Shown: one piece after another, positions 27,599 to 34,896 of the stretch | Position numbering within the stretch: the stretch's first letter is position 1 | How the letters are laid out: every line of letters starts with the position of its first letter | Assembly: GCF_011320095.1 (NCBI RefSeq) | Contig: NZ_JAANOY010000016.1 | Span: forward strand, 1 to 53,080 | Source: Cognatiluteimonas telluris | GTDB lineage: Bacteria; Pseudomonadota; Gammaproteobacteria; Xanthomonadales; Xanthomonadaceae | Length of the DNA: 53,080 bases | Reading direction: 5' to 3' | Program-made: the position numbers and the translations under genes | Notes under the pieces: generated by a model | Seen by the model: only the letters and a program-made list of their open reading frames with translations | What the model was told of the DNA's origin: nothing | Database searches by the model: none

Positions 27599-28389
27599 GT
27601 GCGATGACGCCATCGCTGCACGTCGAAGTCGTCGGCAGGGGTCCGCCACTGGTGCTGCTGCATGGTTGGGCGATGCACGGCGGCGTGTTCGCGCCATTGG
27701 TCGCACGCCTGCGCGACGTGCATACGCTGCACCTGGTCGACCTGCCCGGGCATGGACTGAGCCATGACAGCGCAGTGCCCCTGGCACTGGAGCCGTGCGT
27801 CGAAGCGATCCTCGCCCAGGTGCCGGTCGCGCCGTGGTGCGGCTGGTCGCTGGGCGGCATGTTCACGTTGCATGCGGCGTCGACCCGGCCGCATTGCGTT
27901 CCGCGGCTTGCGTTGCTGTGCGCCAACGCCAGCTTCGTCCGCCATGACGACGAGCCCGGCGAGGCGGCCCACCTGGGCGTGTCGGCGGACATCTTCCGCG
28001 ATTTCGCCCAGGGCCTGCGCGAGGACTATCGCGGCACCCTGGATCGCTTCGTCGCGCTGGAAGCGTTCGGCTCCGACCACCAGGGCGATGAGCTGCGCAC
28101 GTTGCGACGCGACCTGTTCGCGCGCGGCGAACCCACCGCGCTGGCGCTGGCCGATGGCCTGCAATTGCTGCGTAGTGTCGATCTTCGCCCGGCCCTGCCC
28201 GGGCTGCGCGTGCCCAGCCTGTGGCTGGCCGGCCGCCGCGACCGGCTGGTGCCGGCGCGCGCGATGCGGCTGGCCGCCGAGCACACGCCGGCCGCGCGGT
28301 TCGAGGTGATCGAACACGCCGGCCATGCGCCGTTCCTGACCCACGCCGACGCCGTGGCTGCCCGCCTGCTGGATTTCCTTGCCGCATGA
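27595..28389 (+). CDS. bioH: Pimeloyl-[acyl-carrier protein] methyl ester esterase BioH
   Basis: A 264-residue alpha/beta-hydrolase that removes the methyl group from pimeloyl-ACP methyl ester. The nucleophile elbow is GWSLGGMFT (about residue 82, Ser), the acid region RRDRLVPA (about 215), and the His lies in AGHAPFLTHAD (about 244). HGWAMHGGVF near 23 is the oxyanion loop. It overlaps its neighbours by ATGA on both sides, which supports BioH rather than a generic lipase. Length matches the family (about 255). Confidence 0.93.
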   Translation: MSAMTPSLHVEVVGRGPPLVLLHGWAMHGGVFAPLVARLRDVHTLHLVDLPGHGLSHDSAVPLALEPCVEAILAQVPVAPWCGWSLGGMFTLHAASTRPHCVPRLALLCANASFVRHDDEPGEAAHLGVSADIFRDFAQGLREDYRGTLDRFVALEAFGSDHQGDELRTLRRDLFARGEPTALALADGLQLLRSVDLRPALPGLRVPSLWLAGRRDRLVPARAMRLAAEHTPAARFEVIEHAGHAPFLTHADAVAARLLDFLAA

Positions 28390-29291
28390 ACCTGCCTTCG
28401 CACCACAACCTCTTCGACCGCAGCCAGGTGCGACGCGCCTTCTCGCGCGCCGCGCGCAGCTACGACGCCGTCGCCGGATTGCAGCACGGCGTGGAAGCGC
28501 ACCTGCTCGAATCGCTGGAGTACTGGAAGGCCGCCGCGCCGCAGGTCGTGCTCGACCTGGGTTGCGGCCCCGGCACCGCCGCGCAGGCCTTGCAGCGGCG
28601 CTGGCCCAAGGCGCAGGTGCTGGCGCTGGATCTCGCACTGCCGATGCTGCGCGAGTCCGCGCGCCGGCAACGCTGGCATCCGCTGCGTCGCGGCGTGCGC
28701 CGGGTGTGCGCGGACGTGCGCGCGTTGCCGCTGGCCGAGGCGAGCGTGGACGTGCTGTTCTCCAACCTGTGCCTGCAATGGGTCGAGGACCTGCCGGCGG
28801 TGTTCGCCGGCTTCCGCCGCGTGCTCAGACCCGGAGGCATGCTGCTGGTATCGACCTTCGGGCCGGCAACGCTGCACGAGCTGCGCGATGCCTTCGCCGA
28901 GGCCGATGCGGTCGCGCCGCACGTGAGTCCGTTCACCGATATCGCCGGCTTCGGCGATGCGCTCATGGCCGCTGGCTTCCGCGACCCGGTGCTCGATCGC
29001 GACGTCACGCTGACGCGTTATCCGGATCTCACCGCGCTGATGCGCGAGCTGCGCGCGATGGGCGCGACCAATGCCCTGCATTCGCGCCGTCCGACCCTGA
29101 CCGGTCGCGCGCGCTTCGCACGGGCCGCGCAGGCCTATGCACGCTTCATCGAGCCGTCGGGGCAACTGCCCGCGAGTTGGGAAACCATCACCGCCATGGC
29201 ATGGGCCCCCGCGCACGGCGCGCCGATCCGCGAAGCGGGGGTGGAGATCGCGCGCTTCCCGGCCAGCGGCATCCCGGTACGGCGGCGCTGA
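28386..29291 (+). CDS. bioC: Malonyl-[acyl-carrier protein] O-methyltransferase BioC
   Basis: A 301-residue class I SAM-dependent methyltransferase that caps malonyl-ACP so fatty-acid synthase can build the pimeloyl chain. SAM motif I VVLDLGCGPGTAAQAL is near residue 55. The N-terminal region with AFSRAARSYDAVAGLQ near 18 and the later SNLCLQWVEDLPAVF near 128 are BioC signatures. It is the last gene of the cluster, overlapping bioH. bioA and bioD are not in this window. Confidence 0.95.
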   Translation: MNLPSHHNLFDRSQVRRAFSRAARSYDAVAGLQHGVEAHLLESLEYWKAAAPQVVLDLGCGPGTAAQALQRRWPKAQVLALDLALPMLRESARRQRWHPLRRGVRRVCADVRALPLAEASVDVLFSNLCLQWVEDLPAVFAGFRRVLRPGGMLLVSTFGPATLHELRDAFAEADAVAPHVSPFTDIAGFGDALMAAGFRDPVLDRDVTLTRYPDLTALMRELRAMGATNALHSRRPTLTGRARFARAAQAYARFIEPSGQLPASWETITAMAWAPAHGAPIREAGVEIARFPASGIPVRRR

Positions 29292-29348
29292 GCGGCGTTC
29301 AGCCGTGCGGCGCTAGATTCGCGCACTCCCCACAAGCGGCGCGAACAC

Positions 29349-29942
29349 ATGCGATGGCGGAACTGGATGATGGCGGCGGCGCTGGCGCTGCCGATCAACG
29401 CACTGGCGCAGGACGCGACGGCGCCGTGGACGCTGGATCCGTCGCTGCTCGCCGCCAGCGGAAATGAACTTCTGCAGCGCGTGCCCGACCCGCAGGTCGA
29501 TGCGCTGCTGCTCACCGTGCACGATGCGATGCGGGAGGACGCCCAGGCGCAGGTGCTGTGCGGATTGTTCGACCCGCAGGCCGATCGCAGCCTGGAGGGG
29601 ATGAATGCGATTGCGGCGCAGCTGCCTCCGGCCAGCCGCGACCGCTTCGCCGCCGCGATCGGCGACGCATTGGTCGCCGCATTGCAGTCGCCGCCGCAGC
29701 CCTACGATGGCGCCCGGGCGATGCAGTCGATCAAGGCAGCCGGGGTCACCGCGGCGCTGCTGCACGACGGTTTCACCGCCGGATTCAATGCGCCCGCCGA
29801 TGCACCCGACAGCCAATGGCAACGCTGCCGTTCGGTGCGCTGGTTGCTCGACGCGATGCAGGCGCGGCCGGCGGCCGAGCGTGCGGCGATGACGCGGCTG
29901 CTGTTGCAGCAGGGCCTGTCGAAGCTCGCGCCCGACGCCTGA
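29349..29942 (+). CDS. Small exported protein of unknown function
   Basis: A 197-residue protein with a signal peptide (MRWRNWMMAAALALPINALA, residues 1-20; cut likely after ALA). The mature part is alpha-helical in character, with two Cys residues (in VLCGLFDPQ and QRCRSVRW) that could form a disulfide. I do not recognise a domain. A TAGATT element about 35 bases upstream (GGCGCTAGATTCGC) is a possible -10. It lies 57 bases after bioC, so co-transcription with the biotin operon cannot be ruled out. It converges with arnT. Confidence 0.65.
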   Translation: MRWRNWMMAAALALPINALAQDATAPWTLDPSLLAASGNELLQRVPDPQVDALLLTVHDAMREDAQAQVLCGLFDPQADRSLEGMNAIAAQLPPASRDRFAAAIGDALVAALQSPPQPYDGARAMQSIKAAGVTAALLHDGFTAGFNAPADAPDSQWQRCRSVRWLLDAMQARPAAERAAMTRLLLQQGLSKLAPDA

Positions 29943-29986
29943 ATCGCGGCCGCGGTGCGGTCGAAGCGGCGTTCAGTGCGCGCCGT

Positions 29987-31498
29987 TCAGTGCGCGGCGA
30001 TTGCCACCCGCCGCACCCGCAGCAGCACCCGGCCTTCATAGGGCGTGCCCTGCGCGATCGCAGTGAATCCGTGCGTGGCGAGCAGCGCGCGCAATTGCGA
30101 CACGCGCGCCTGCTTGATGATCCACAGGCTGTCCGGATCGAAGTCGTCGTCTAGCAGGTCGGTCACGGCCGCGTCGTATTCCGGGTTGAACCGCGGCGCG
30201 CCTGGCAGCGGCTGCATCGACAGCTTCTCGACATCCGTGCCCAGGTGCAGGTGCAGGCCATAACGCGCCATGTCCTCGACGAAGTTGACCTGGCTCACCG
30301 GTCCAGCGACGCGCGCGCGGATCGCCTCCGCCCAGCCGGCGGCATCCTTGTGGGTGGGAAAACGCGCGGCCGCCAGCTGCAACGCCAGCACGACAGCGAC
30401 CCAGGCCAGCAGCCAGCCCCAACGCGGCAGGGACCGGCCTTCGCGCTGCCGCTGGCGCGCCGCCAACACTGCCAGCGGTACGAACAACGGCAGGATGTAC
30501 AACGGCATCCGCGACCGCGACACGCAGAACACCAGCAGCGGCAGCAGCAGCCATAGCGCCAGCAACAGGTGGCCGGCGTCGGCCGTGCGCGCTTCGCGCG
30601 GGCGCCACGCGCGCACGGTCGCGGGCAGTTCGCGCGCCCAGCGCAGCAGCGCGGGCGTCCACGGCAGCGTCCCCACCAGCAGCGTCGGCAGGTAGATGGC
30701 GATCCAGCCGTACCACTGCCCGTGGCGGCTGAAGTCGTCGCTGGCGACGCGATCGACGACTTCGCTGCCCAGGAAGTACTGCAGCAGGCCCGGGTGGCGC
30801 TGCACCACCGCGAGGTACCACGGCGCGGCGACCAGCACGAACAACAGCAGGCCCGACCAGTGCAACGCGCGCGGGCGCACCCGACCGGGCATGGCGAGGT
30901 CGAAGCCCAGCACCGCCAGCAGCGGCAACAGGCCCGGCGGGCCCTTGGCGAGGAACGCGAGCGCGAACCCGAGCCACATCACCGCGAGCCATCCGAGTGC
31001 GGTCGTGCGCCGCCCCAGCGCCGATGCACCGAAGCGCGCCTCGACGAATCCCCACAGCGCCAGCGTCTCGCACGCCGCCAGCACGTAATCGGTGGTGATC
31101 AGTTGCGCCGCGCCGATCGGCAGCAGCATCGTCGCGTAGGCCAGGGCCGCCTGTTGCTGGCTGCCGGGCGCGAGCCTGCGTGCGATCAGTCCCGACAGCA
31201 GCACGCACAGCAGGTACGACAGCGCCGCCGGCAGGCGCGCGGCCCAGGGGTTGTGCCCGAACACCGCGACGCTGGAGGCAATGGCCCAGTAGGTCAGCGG
31301 CGGCTTGGTCCAGTGGTCGACTTCGTGGCTGCGCTGCGGCTCGATCCAGTTGCCGCTGTCGAGCATGTGCAGCGCGACGTTGGTATAGCGGCCCTCGTCC
31401 GGATCCCAGATCGCGCGCTGTCCGAGGAACAGCAGGGACAGCGCGATCGCGATCAGCGCGATGCGGGCGGCAGGGGAATGCAGCAGCAGCCGATGCAT
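29987..31498 (-). CDS. ArnT-like lipid-linked sugar glycosyltransferase (GT83/PMT superfamily)
   Basis: A 503-residue GT-C membrane enzyme with about eleven helices. The first periplasmic loop holds the catalytic Asp-Glu motif IWDPDEGRYTNVAL near residue 30, followed by HWTKPPLTYWA near 62, which is typical of ArnT/PMT transferases acting on undecaprenyl-phosphate sugars. The C-terminal periplasmic domain runs from about residue 370. ArnT itself adds L-Ara4N to lipid A, but no arn genes are here, so the donor and acceptor are undetermined. A TAGAAT hexamer at 31527-31532 is a plausible -10 with a 28-base leader. It is the last of three leftward genes. Confidence 0.85.
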   Translation of the reverse strand: MHRLLLHSPAARIALIAIALSLLFLGQRAIWDPDEGRYTNVALHMLDSGNWIEPQRSHEVDHWTKPPLTYWAIASSVAVFGHNPWAARLPAALSYLLCVLLSGLIARRLAPGSQQQAALAYATMLLPIGAAQLITTDYVLAACETLALWGFVEARFGASALGRRTTALGWLAVMWLGFALAFLAKGPPGLLPLLAVLGFDLAMPGRVRPRALHWSGLLLFVLVAAPWYLAVVQRHPGLLQYFLGSEVVDRVASDDFSRHGQWYGWIAIYLPTLLVGTLPWTPALLRWARELPATVRAWRPREARTADAGHLLLALWLLLPLLVFCVSRSRMPLYILPLFVPLAVLAARQRQREGRSLPRWGWLLAWVAVVLALQLAAARFPTHKDAAGWAEAIRARVAGPVSQVNFVEDMARYGLHLHLGTDVEKLSMQPLPGAPRFNPEYDAAVTDLLDDDFDPDSLWIIKQARVSQLRALLATHGFTAIAQGTPYEGRVLLRVRRVAIAAH

Positions 31499-31561
31499 GC
31501 GCAGCTCGCGTGAATGACCGACGTGGATTCTAGCGACGCGGCGCCTGGCGTGCGCGCGTGT

Positions 31562-32539
31562 TCAGGTGGCCGAGAACAGCGTCGGCAGTGCATCCAGGTC
31601 GACGTTGCCACCGGACAGCAGCACGCCCACGCGCTGGCCTGCGAAGTGCTGCGGGTAACGCAGGATCGCCGCCAGCACGGTCGCCGAGGACGGTTCGACC
31701 AGTTGCTTCATGCGCGACCACAGCAGGCGCATCGCCGCCACGGTGTCGGCGTCGTCGACCACCAGCGCCTGCACGTCATGCGCATGCAGCAGATCGAAAT
31801 TGACCTGGCCCAGGGTGCCGCGCAGCCCGTCGCAGATGGTGTCGGGGACGAAGTCGGTGACGCGGCGGCCCTGCGCGAGCGAGGCCGCGGTTTCCGCCGC
31901 GCCCGCGGGTTCGGCGACGTACAGCCGGCAGTGCGGTGCGAGCGCCGCGGCCGCGAGCGCGGTGCCCGATGCCAGTCCGCCGCCGCCGACCGGCACCACC
32001 AGCGCGTCGAGTCGGCCTTCGCAGGCGTTGATCAGCTCCAGCGCAGCCGTGCCCTGCCCGGCGATGACGTCCGGATCGCGATAGGGATGCACCAGCGTCG
32101 CGTCGGTATCGCGCTGCAACGCGTCGCAGCGCGCTTCGCGCGCGGCGATCGTCGGCGCGCAGGAATGCAGGCTGGCGCCATAGGCGCGGATCGCGGCCAG
32201 TTTGGAGGCGACCGCGCCTTCGGGCACCACCACGTGGCAGGCGATGCCGCGGGTGCCGGCCGCCAGCGCCAGCGCGGCGCCATGGTTGCCCGAGGAATGC
32301 GTCACCACCCCGCGCGCGGCGACGGTTTCGGGCAGCGCCCAGACCGCATTGCAGGCGCCTCGGAACTTGAATGCACCGGCGCGCTGCAGCTGCTCGCACT
32401 TGAAATGCAGCTGCGCGCCGGCGAGCGCATCGAGCGAGCGCGAACGCAGCACCGGCGTCACCTGCGCATGCGGCGCGATCCGCACCGCGGCGGTCATGAC
32501 ATCGGCGAAGGTCGGTGCGGTGATGGCGTGGATGTCCAT
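31562..32539 (-). CDS. PLP-dependent threonine/serine dehydratase-like enzyme
   Basis: A 325-residue fold-type II PLP enzyme related to catabolic threonine dehydratase and serine racemase. The PLP lysine is in AGAFKFRGA near residue 56. The substrate loop THSSGNHGAAL is near 78, and the phosphate-binding glycine loop PVGGGGLASGTAL near 180. There is no C-terminal ACT regulatory domain, which argues against biosynthetic IlvA. Dehydration of Thr/Ser or racemisation are both possible. Start 32539 lies 10 bases downstream of the EamA stop, suggesting one operon. Confidence 0.87.
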   Translation of the reverse strand: MDIHAITAPTFADVMTAAVRIAPHAQVTPVLRSRSLDALAGAQLHFKCEQLQRAGAFKFRGACNAVWALPETVAARGVVTHSSGNHGAALALAAGTRGIACHVVVPEGAVASKLAAIRAYGASLHSCAPTIAAREARCDALQRDTDATLVHPYRDPDVIAGQGTAALELINACEGRLDALVVPVGGGGLASGTALAAAALAPHCRLYVAEPAGAAETAASLAQGRRVTDFVPDTICDGLRGTLGQVNFDLLHAHDVQALVVDDADTVAAMRLLWSRMKQLVEPSSATVLAAILRYPQHFAGQRVGVLLSGGNVDLDALPTLFSAT

Positions 32540-32549
32540 GTCGGCAATG

Positions 32550-33479
32550 CTATCGCGCGGTCCGCCGGCCGAGGAGGCTGACCGCGGCGGAACCCGCGAC
32601 CACCAGCAGTGCGCCGGCATAACCCAGGGTGCTGATGCGTTCGGGTGCGATCAGCCACGGCCACCACTGGTGCACGAGCGCCACCGCGCCGATGCACAAC
32701 AGCGGCGTCGTCGCCAGGATCGCCCACACCCGCGAGGCTTCCCAATGCGCCAGCGCTTCGGCGAAGGCGCCGTAGGCACCGATGGTGTTGAGCGCGCAGT
32801 AGCCGAGCATCGCCCAGTGCAGGCCATCCAGCCGCGCCAGCGAGGCCGGATGCGAGAACGGCAGCAGGGCCACGCTGGCGGCGACGTAGATCAGCAGCAG
32901 GATCTGCATCGAGCCCAGCTGCAACAGCAACTGCTTCTGCAGCAGCGCATACGCCGCCCACACCAGCGCGCCGATCACCACCCACGCCGATCCCAGCAGG
33001 TAGCCCGGCGCCTGCCGCGCCGCGTCCAGCTGGTCGCGGAAGAACAGCACCATGCCGCCGGCGAGCAACGCCAGTCCCAGCCACTGCGCGGCGCGGAAGT
33101 CTTCGTGGAACACCCAGATCCCGCCCAGCGCCATCAACAGCGGCGCCAGCTGGATCAGCAACTGCGCATTGGCCGGCGTGGTGTGTTGCACGCCGAGCAG
33201 GTAGAAGACGTAGTTGCCCAGCAGCAACGCGGCGGCGGCCGCCAGCATCGCCCACTGTCGCCGCGACAGCGCGCCGTAGCCGCGCAACTGCCCACGCGCG
33301 CCAAGCCAGGCGGCGGTGAACACCATCGCCACCACGAATCGGAACCATGTCAGCGTGATCGGATCGAGGATTTCCAGGCAGACCTTGAGCGCGATCGGCA
33401 ACGTCGCCCAGAACCCCGCGGTCGCCAGCGCCAGTCCCAGGCCAAGGCGCCAGCGCCCCGAGGTTCGATGCAGTGCCAT
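32550..33479 (-). CDS. EamA/DMT-family transporter
   Basis: A 309-residue membrane protein with ten predicted helices in two EamA repeats. Helix 1 has ATAGFWATLPIALKV, and the second repeat begins near SAWVVIGALVWAAYAL (about residue 172). These carriers move amino acids or other small metabolites, but the substrate is not predictable. An ATG at 33479 is used; a TTG five codons upstream (33494) is an alternative. It sits directly before the Thr/Ser dehydratase gene, which may hint at an amino-acid substrate. Confidence 0.85.
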   Translation of the reverse strand: MALHRTSGRWRLGLGLALATAGFWATLPIALKVCLEILDPITLTWFRFVVAMVFTAAWLGARGQLRGYGALSRRQWAMLAAAAALLLGNYVFYLLGVQHTTPANAQLLIQLAPLLMALGGIWVFHEDFRAAQWLGLALLAGGMVLFFRDQLDAARQAPGYLLGSAWVVIGALVWAAYALLQKQLLLQLGSMQILLLIYVAASVALLPFSHPASLARLDGLHWAMLGYCALNTIGAYGAFAEALAHWEASRVWAILATTPLLCIGAVALVHQWWPWLIAPERISTLGYAGALLVVAGSAAVSLLGRRTAR

Positions 33480-33620
33480 CGGTGGGATCCGCAAACGTGG
33501 TCACGCATGCTCGCAGTCGCGCGCCGCCATCACAATTGGCATTCAGGTGTGGGCGGAAAGGTTAAGCACGGATTCAAAGCCGGCGGCGGAAGCTGCGGCT
33601 TCCATCGAGGGGACGCCACC

Positions 33621-34343
33621 ATGAACCGCACACTGCTGTTGCCGACCCTGGCCGTGACGCTCGCCGGCCTGCTCGGAGGTTGCGTCACCAGCGGGTACCA
33701 GTACCGCGATGGCACCGGCGATTACTACTATGGCCAGCCATCGACCGAGGTCTACGACCATGGCTACGGCGGCTATGGTGGGTACGGCTACGGTTATCCC
33801 GGCTACGGTTACGGGGGTGGCTGGGGCGGGAGCATCGGACTGGGTTACGGCTATGGCGGCTACGGGTATGGCGGCTACGGCTACCCGTGGGGCGGCTTCG
33901 GTTACGGTGGTTACTGGAGTCCCTACTATCCGCCGATCATCATCGTGCGCCACGGCCAGGGCCACGGCCACGGCCACGGCGACCACGACGACCACGACGA
34001 CGGCGGCGACACGCGGCCCAATCACGGCCATCGTCCGGACCCGCCGCCCTGGGGCGAGCGTCCCAAGCCGCCACGGCATCGGCCGATCCCGATGCCGCTG
34101 CGTCCTCGACCGGTGATGTCCGGGCCGTTGCCTTCGCGGCCGCTGTCGTCCAGCGTTCGCCCCGTGGCGTCGGCTCCGCTGCCGGCGGCTCCGATGCGGC
34201 GTCCATTGGTGCCGACGGCCCCGGTTCCGAAGATGGGCCGGCCCGATTTCCAGCCGGCACCGCAGCGAAACGAGCGTTCCCAGTCACGCGCGCCGGCGAG
34301 AGCCGAACGGGATCGCGACGAGCGTCGCATTTCCAGGCCCTGA
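33621..34343 (+). CDS. Gly/Tyr/His-rich outer-membrane-type lipoprotein
   Basis: A 240-residue protein. The N-terminal signal ends in the lipobox LAGLLGGC, with the lipidated Cys at about residue 21. The mature part is low-complexity: a Gly-Tyr block of YGYGG-like repeats (about 45-105), a His/Asp cluster (GHGHGHGDHDDHDD near 113-126), then a Pro/Arg-rich tail. The His/Asp block could bind divalent metal. A GAGGGGAC ribosome site is present. No family is recognised beyond general Gly/Tyr-rich lipoproteins of the order. It is divergent from the EamA gene. Confidence 0.75.
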   Translation: MNRTLLLPTLAVTLAGLLGGCVTSGYQYRDGTGDYYYGQPSTEVYDHGYGGYGGYGYGYPGYGYGGGWGGSIGLGYGYGGYGYGGYGYPWGGFGYGGYWSPYYPPIIIVRHGQGHGHGHGDHDDHDDGGDTRPNHGHRPDPPPWGERPKPPRHRPIPMPLRPRPVMSGPLPSRPLSSSVRPVASAPLPAAPMRRPLVPTAPVPKMGRPDFQPAPQRNERSQSRAPARAERDRDERRISRP

Positions 34344-34645
34344 GAGCGCTTGCGCTGGGACGGGGTCGGGCCCCAAGCTAGCCGCGGCTACTGACGGGCT
34401 GCGTCGCATTGCGACGCGGCTTGCGTCGCCTTCCATGTCGATGCCCGGCGGGGGTTCCCGGATCCCCCCTGTTCCGCTTCCCCGCCGGGCGTCGGCGCCT
34501 TTCGCGCGTTCCTCCGCGCCTCGTCGGCGATTCCATGCCGGCCATCCGCAGCGGACGGCTGCCTCATACACCCGCATCGCCGCCGCGTGGCCTTCGCCGC
34601 GGCCATCTGCGCACTGAATCATTCAGCCTGTGCTGGCCACGACAG
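34344..34645. other. Intergenic region upstream of a sigma-54 promoter, with strong dyads
   Basis: No convincing gene. Three copies of a GCGTCGC motif occur at 34401-34407, inverted at 34411-34417, and 34423-34429. The first two form a perfect 7-bp hairpin with an ATT loop. A 15-bp near-perfect hairpin (34439-34453 with 34480-34494, one T-G pair, 26-base loop) follows. These may be an activator (enhancer) site for sigma-54 or a terminator of the lipoprotein gene. Short open frames here look like chance. Confidence 0.5.
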
Positions 34646-34663
34646 TTGGCACGCTTCCTGCAT
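34646..34663 (+). promoter_or_regulatory. Sigma-54 (RpoN) promoter
   Basis: TTGGCACG (34646-34653) and TGCA (34659-34662) give the -24/-12 arrangement, with GG (34648-34649) and GC (34660-34661) exactly ten bases apart. This is a near-perfect match to consensus TGGCACG-N4-TTGC, differing only by C for T at the first base of the -12 block. The predicted start is near 34673. This is the best sigma-54 site I noticed in the window. Confidence 0.78.
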
Positions 34664-34672
34664 CATCTCCCC

Positions 34673-34786
34673 TGCACCCGACGTGGCAAGGCGTCAGGGG
34701 CGCCGACCAGGATTGGAACAGGGCTGGTCGCGCGCACGTCGGGGATGCCGGGGCCGAATGTCGGGGGACGTTCGGCCCCTTTTTTT
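34673..34786 (+). ncRNA. Predicted structured small RNA driven by sigma-54
   Basis: The transcript from the sigma-54 start to the intrinsic terminator is about 114 bases. It folds into a branched shape. A 9-bp perfect closing stem (34677-34685 with 34735-34743) holds two adjacent hairpins: a 4-bp stem GGCG/CGCC at 34690-34704 with loop UCAGGGG, and a 6-bp stem GACCAG/CUGGUC at 34705-34729 with loop GAUUGGAACAGGG. The terminator hairpin follows. Loops are G-rich and contain GGA motifs. No open frame of note lies in it. It could also be a leader/attenuator of mnmG, since the terminator is 110 bases before that ATG. I do not recognise a known RNA family. Confidence 0.6.
34750..34786 (+). terminator. 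Intrinsic (rho-independent) terminator
   Basis: GGGGCCGAA (34750-34758) pairs with TTCGGCCCC (34771-34779); inner GTC/GAC adds 3 bp around a GGGG loop after a one-base step. Seven T bases (34780-34786) follow. It is the only U-tract terminator I found in the window. Confidence 0.9.
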
Positions 34787-34884
34787 GCCCACTCTTTGCG
34801 CAGCGCGAGCGCACGCGCCAGCGTCGCCGCGACCGGGCCCGCCCCGGCGCAGGCAAGCACGACATGGTGCCGGCCGCCGCGCGC

Positions 34885-34890
34885 GATAAT
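34885..34890 (+). promoter_or_regulatory. Candidate -10 element for a leaderless mnmG mRNA
   Basis: GATAAT (five of six to TATAAT) is followed by GCGCCC and the mnmG ATG at 34897, placing ATG at +1. This gives mnmG its own promoter, independent of the small RNA upstream. No clear -35 is visible. Confidence 0.5.
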
Positions 34891-34896
34891 GCGCCC

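Noticed and set aside
32547-32552. TAGCAT hexamer 7 bases before the Thr/Ser dehydratase ATG as another leaderless promoter
   Set aside because: It overlaps the EamA stop codon within an apparent operon and the spacing is not six, so coincidence is likely.
34435-34617. Short plus-strand frame of 60 codons in the gap before mnmG
   Set aside because: It overlaps a strong hairpin, lacks a ribosome site and has composition like other chance frames here.
34630-34896. N-terminal extension of mnmG to 34630
   Set aside because: It would translate through the predicted sRNA and terminator. The family N-terminus ([17 protein letters not shown]) begins at 34897.
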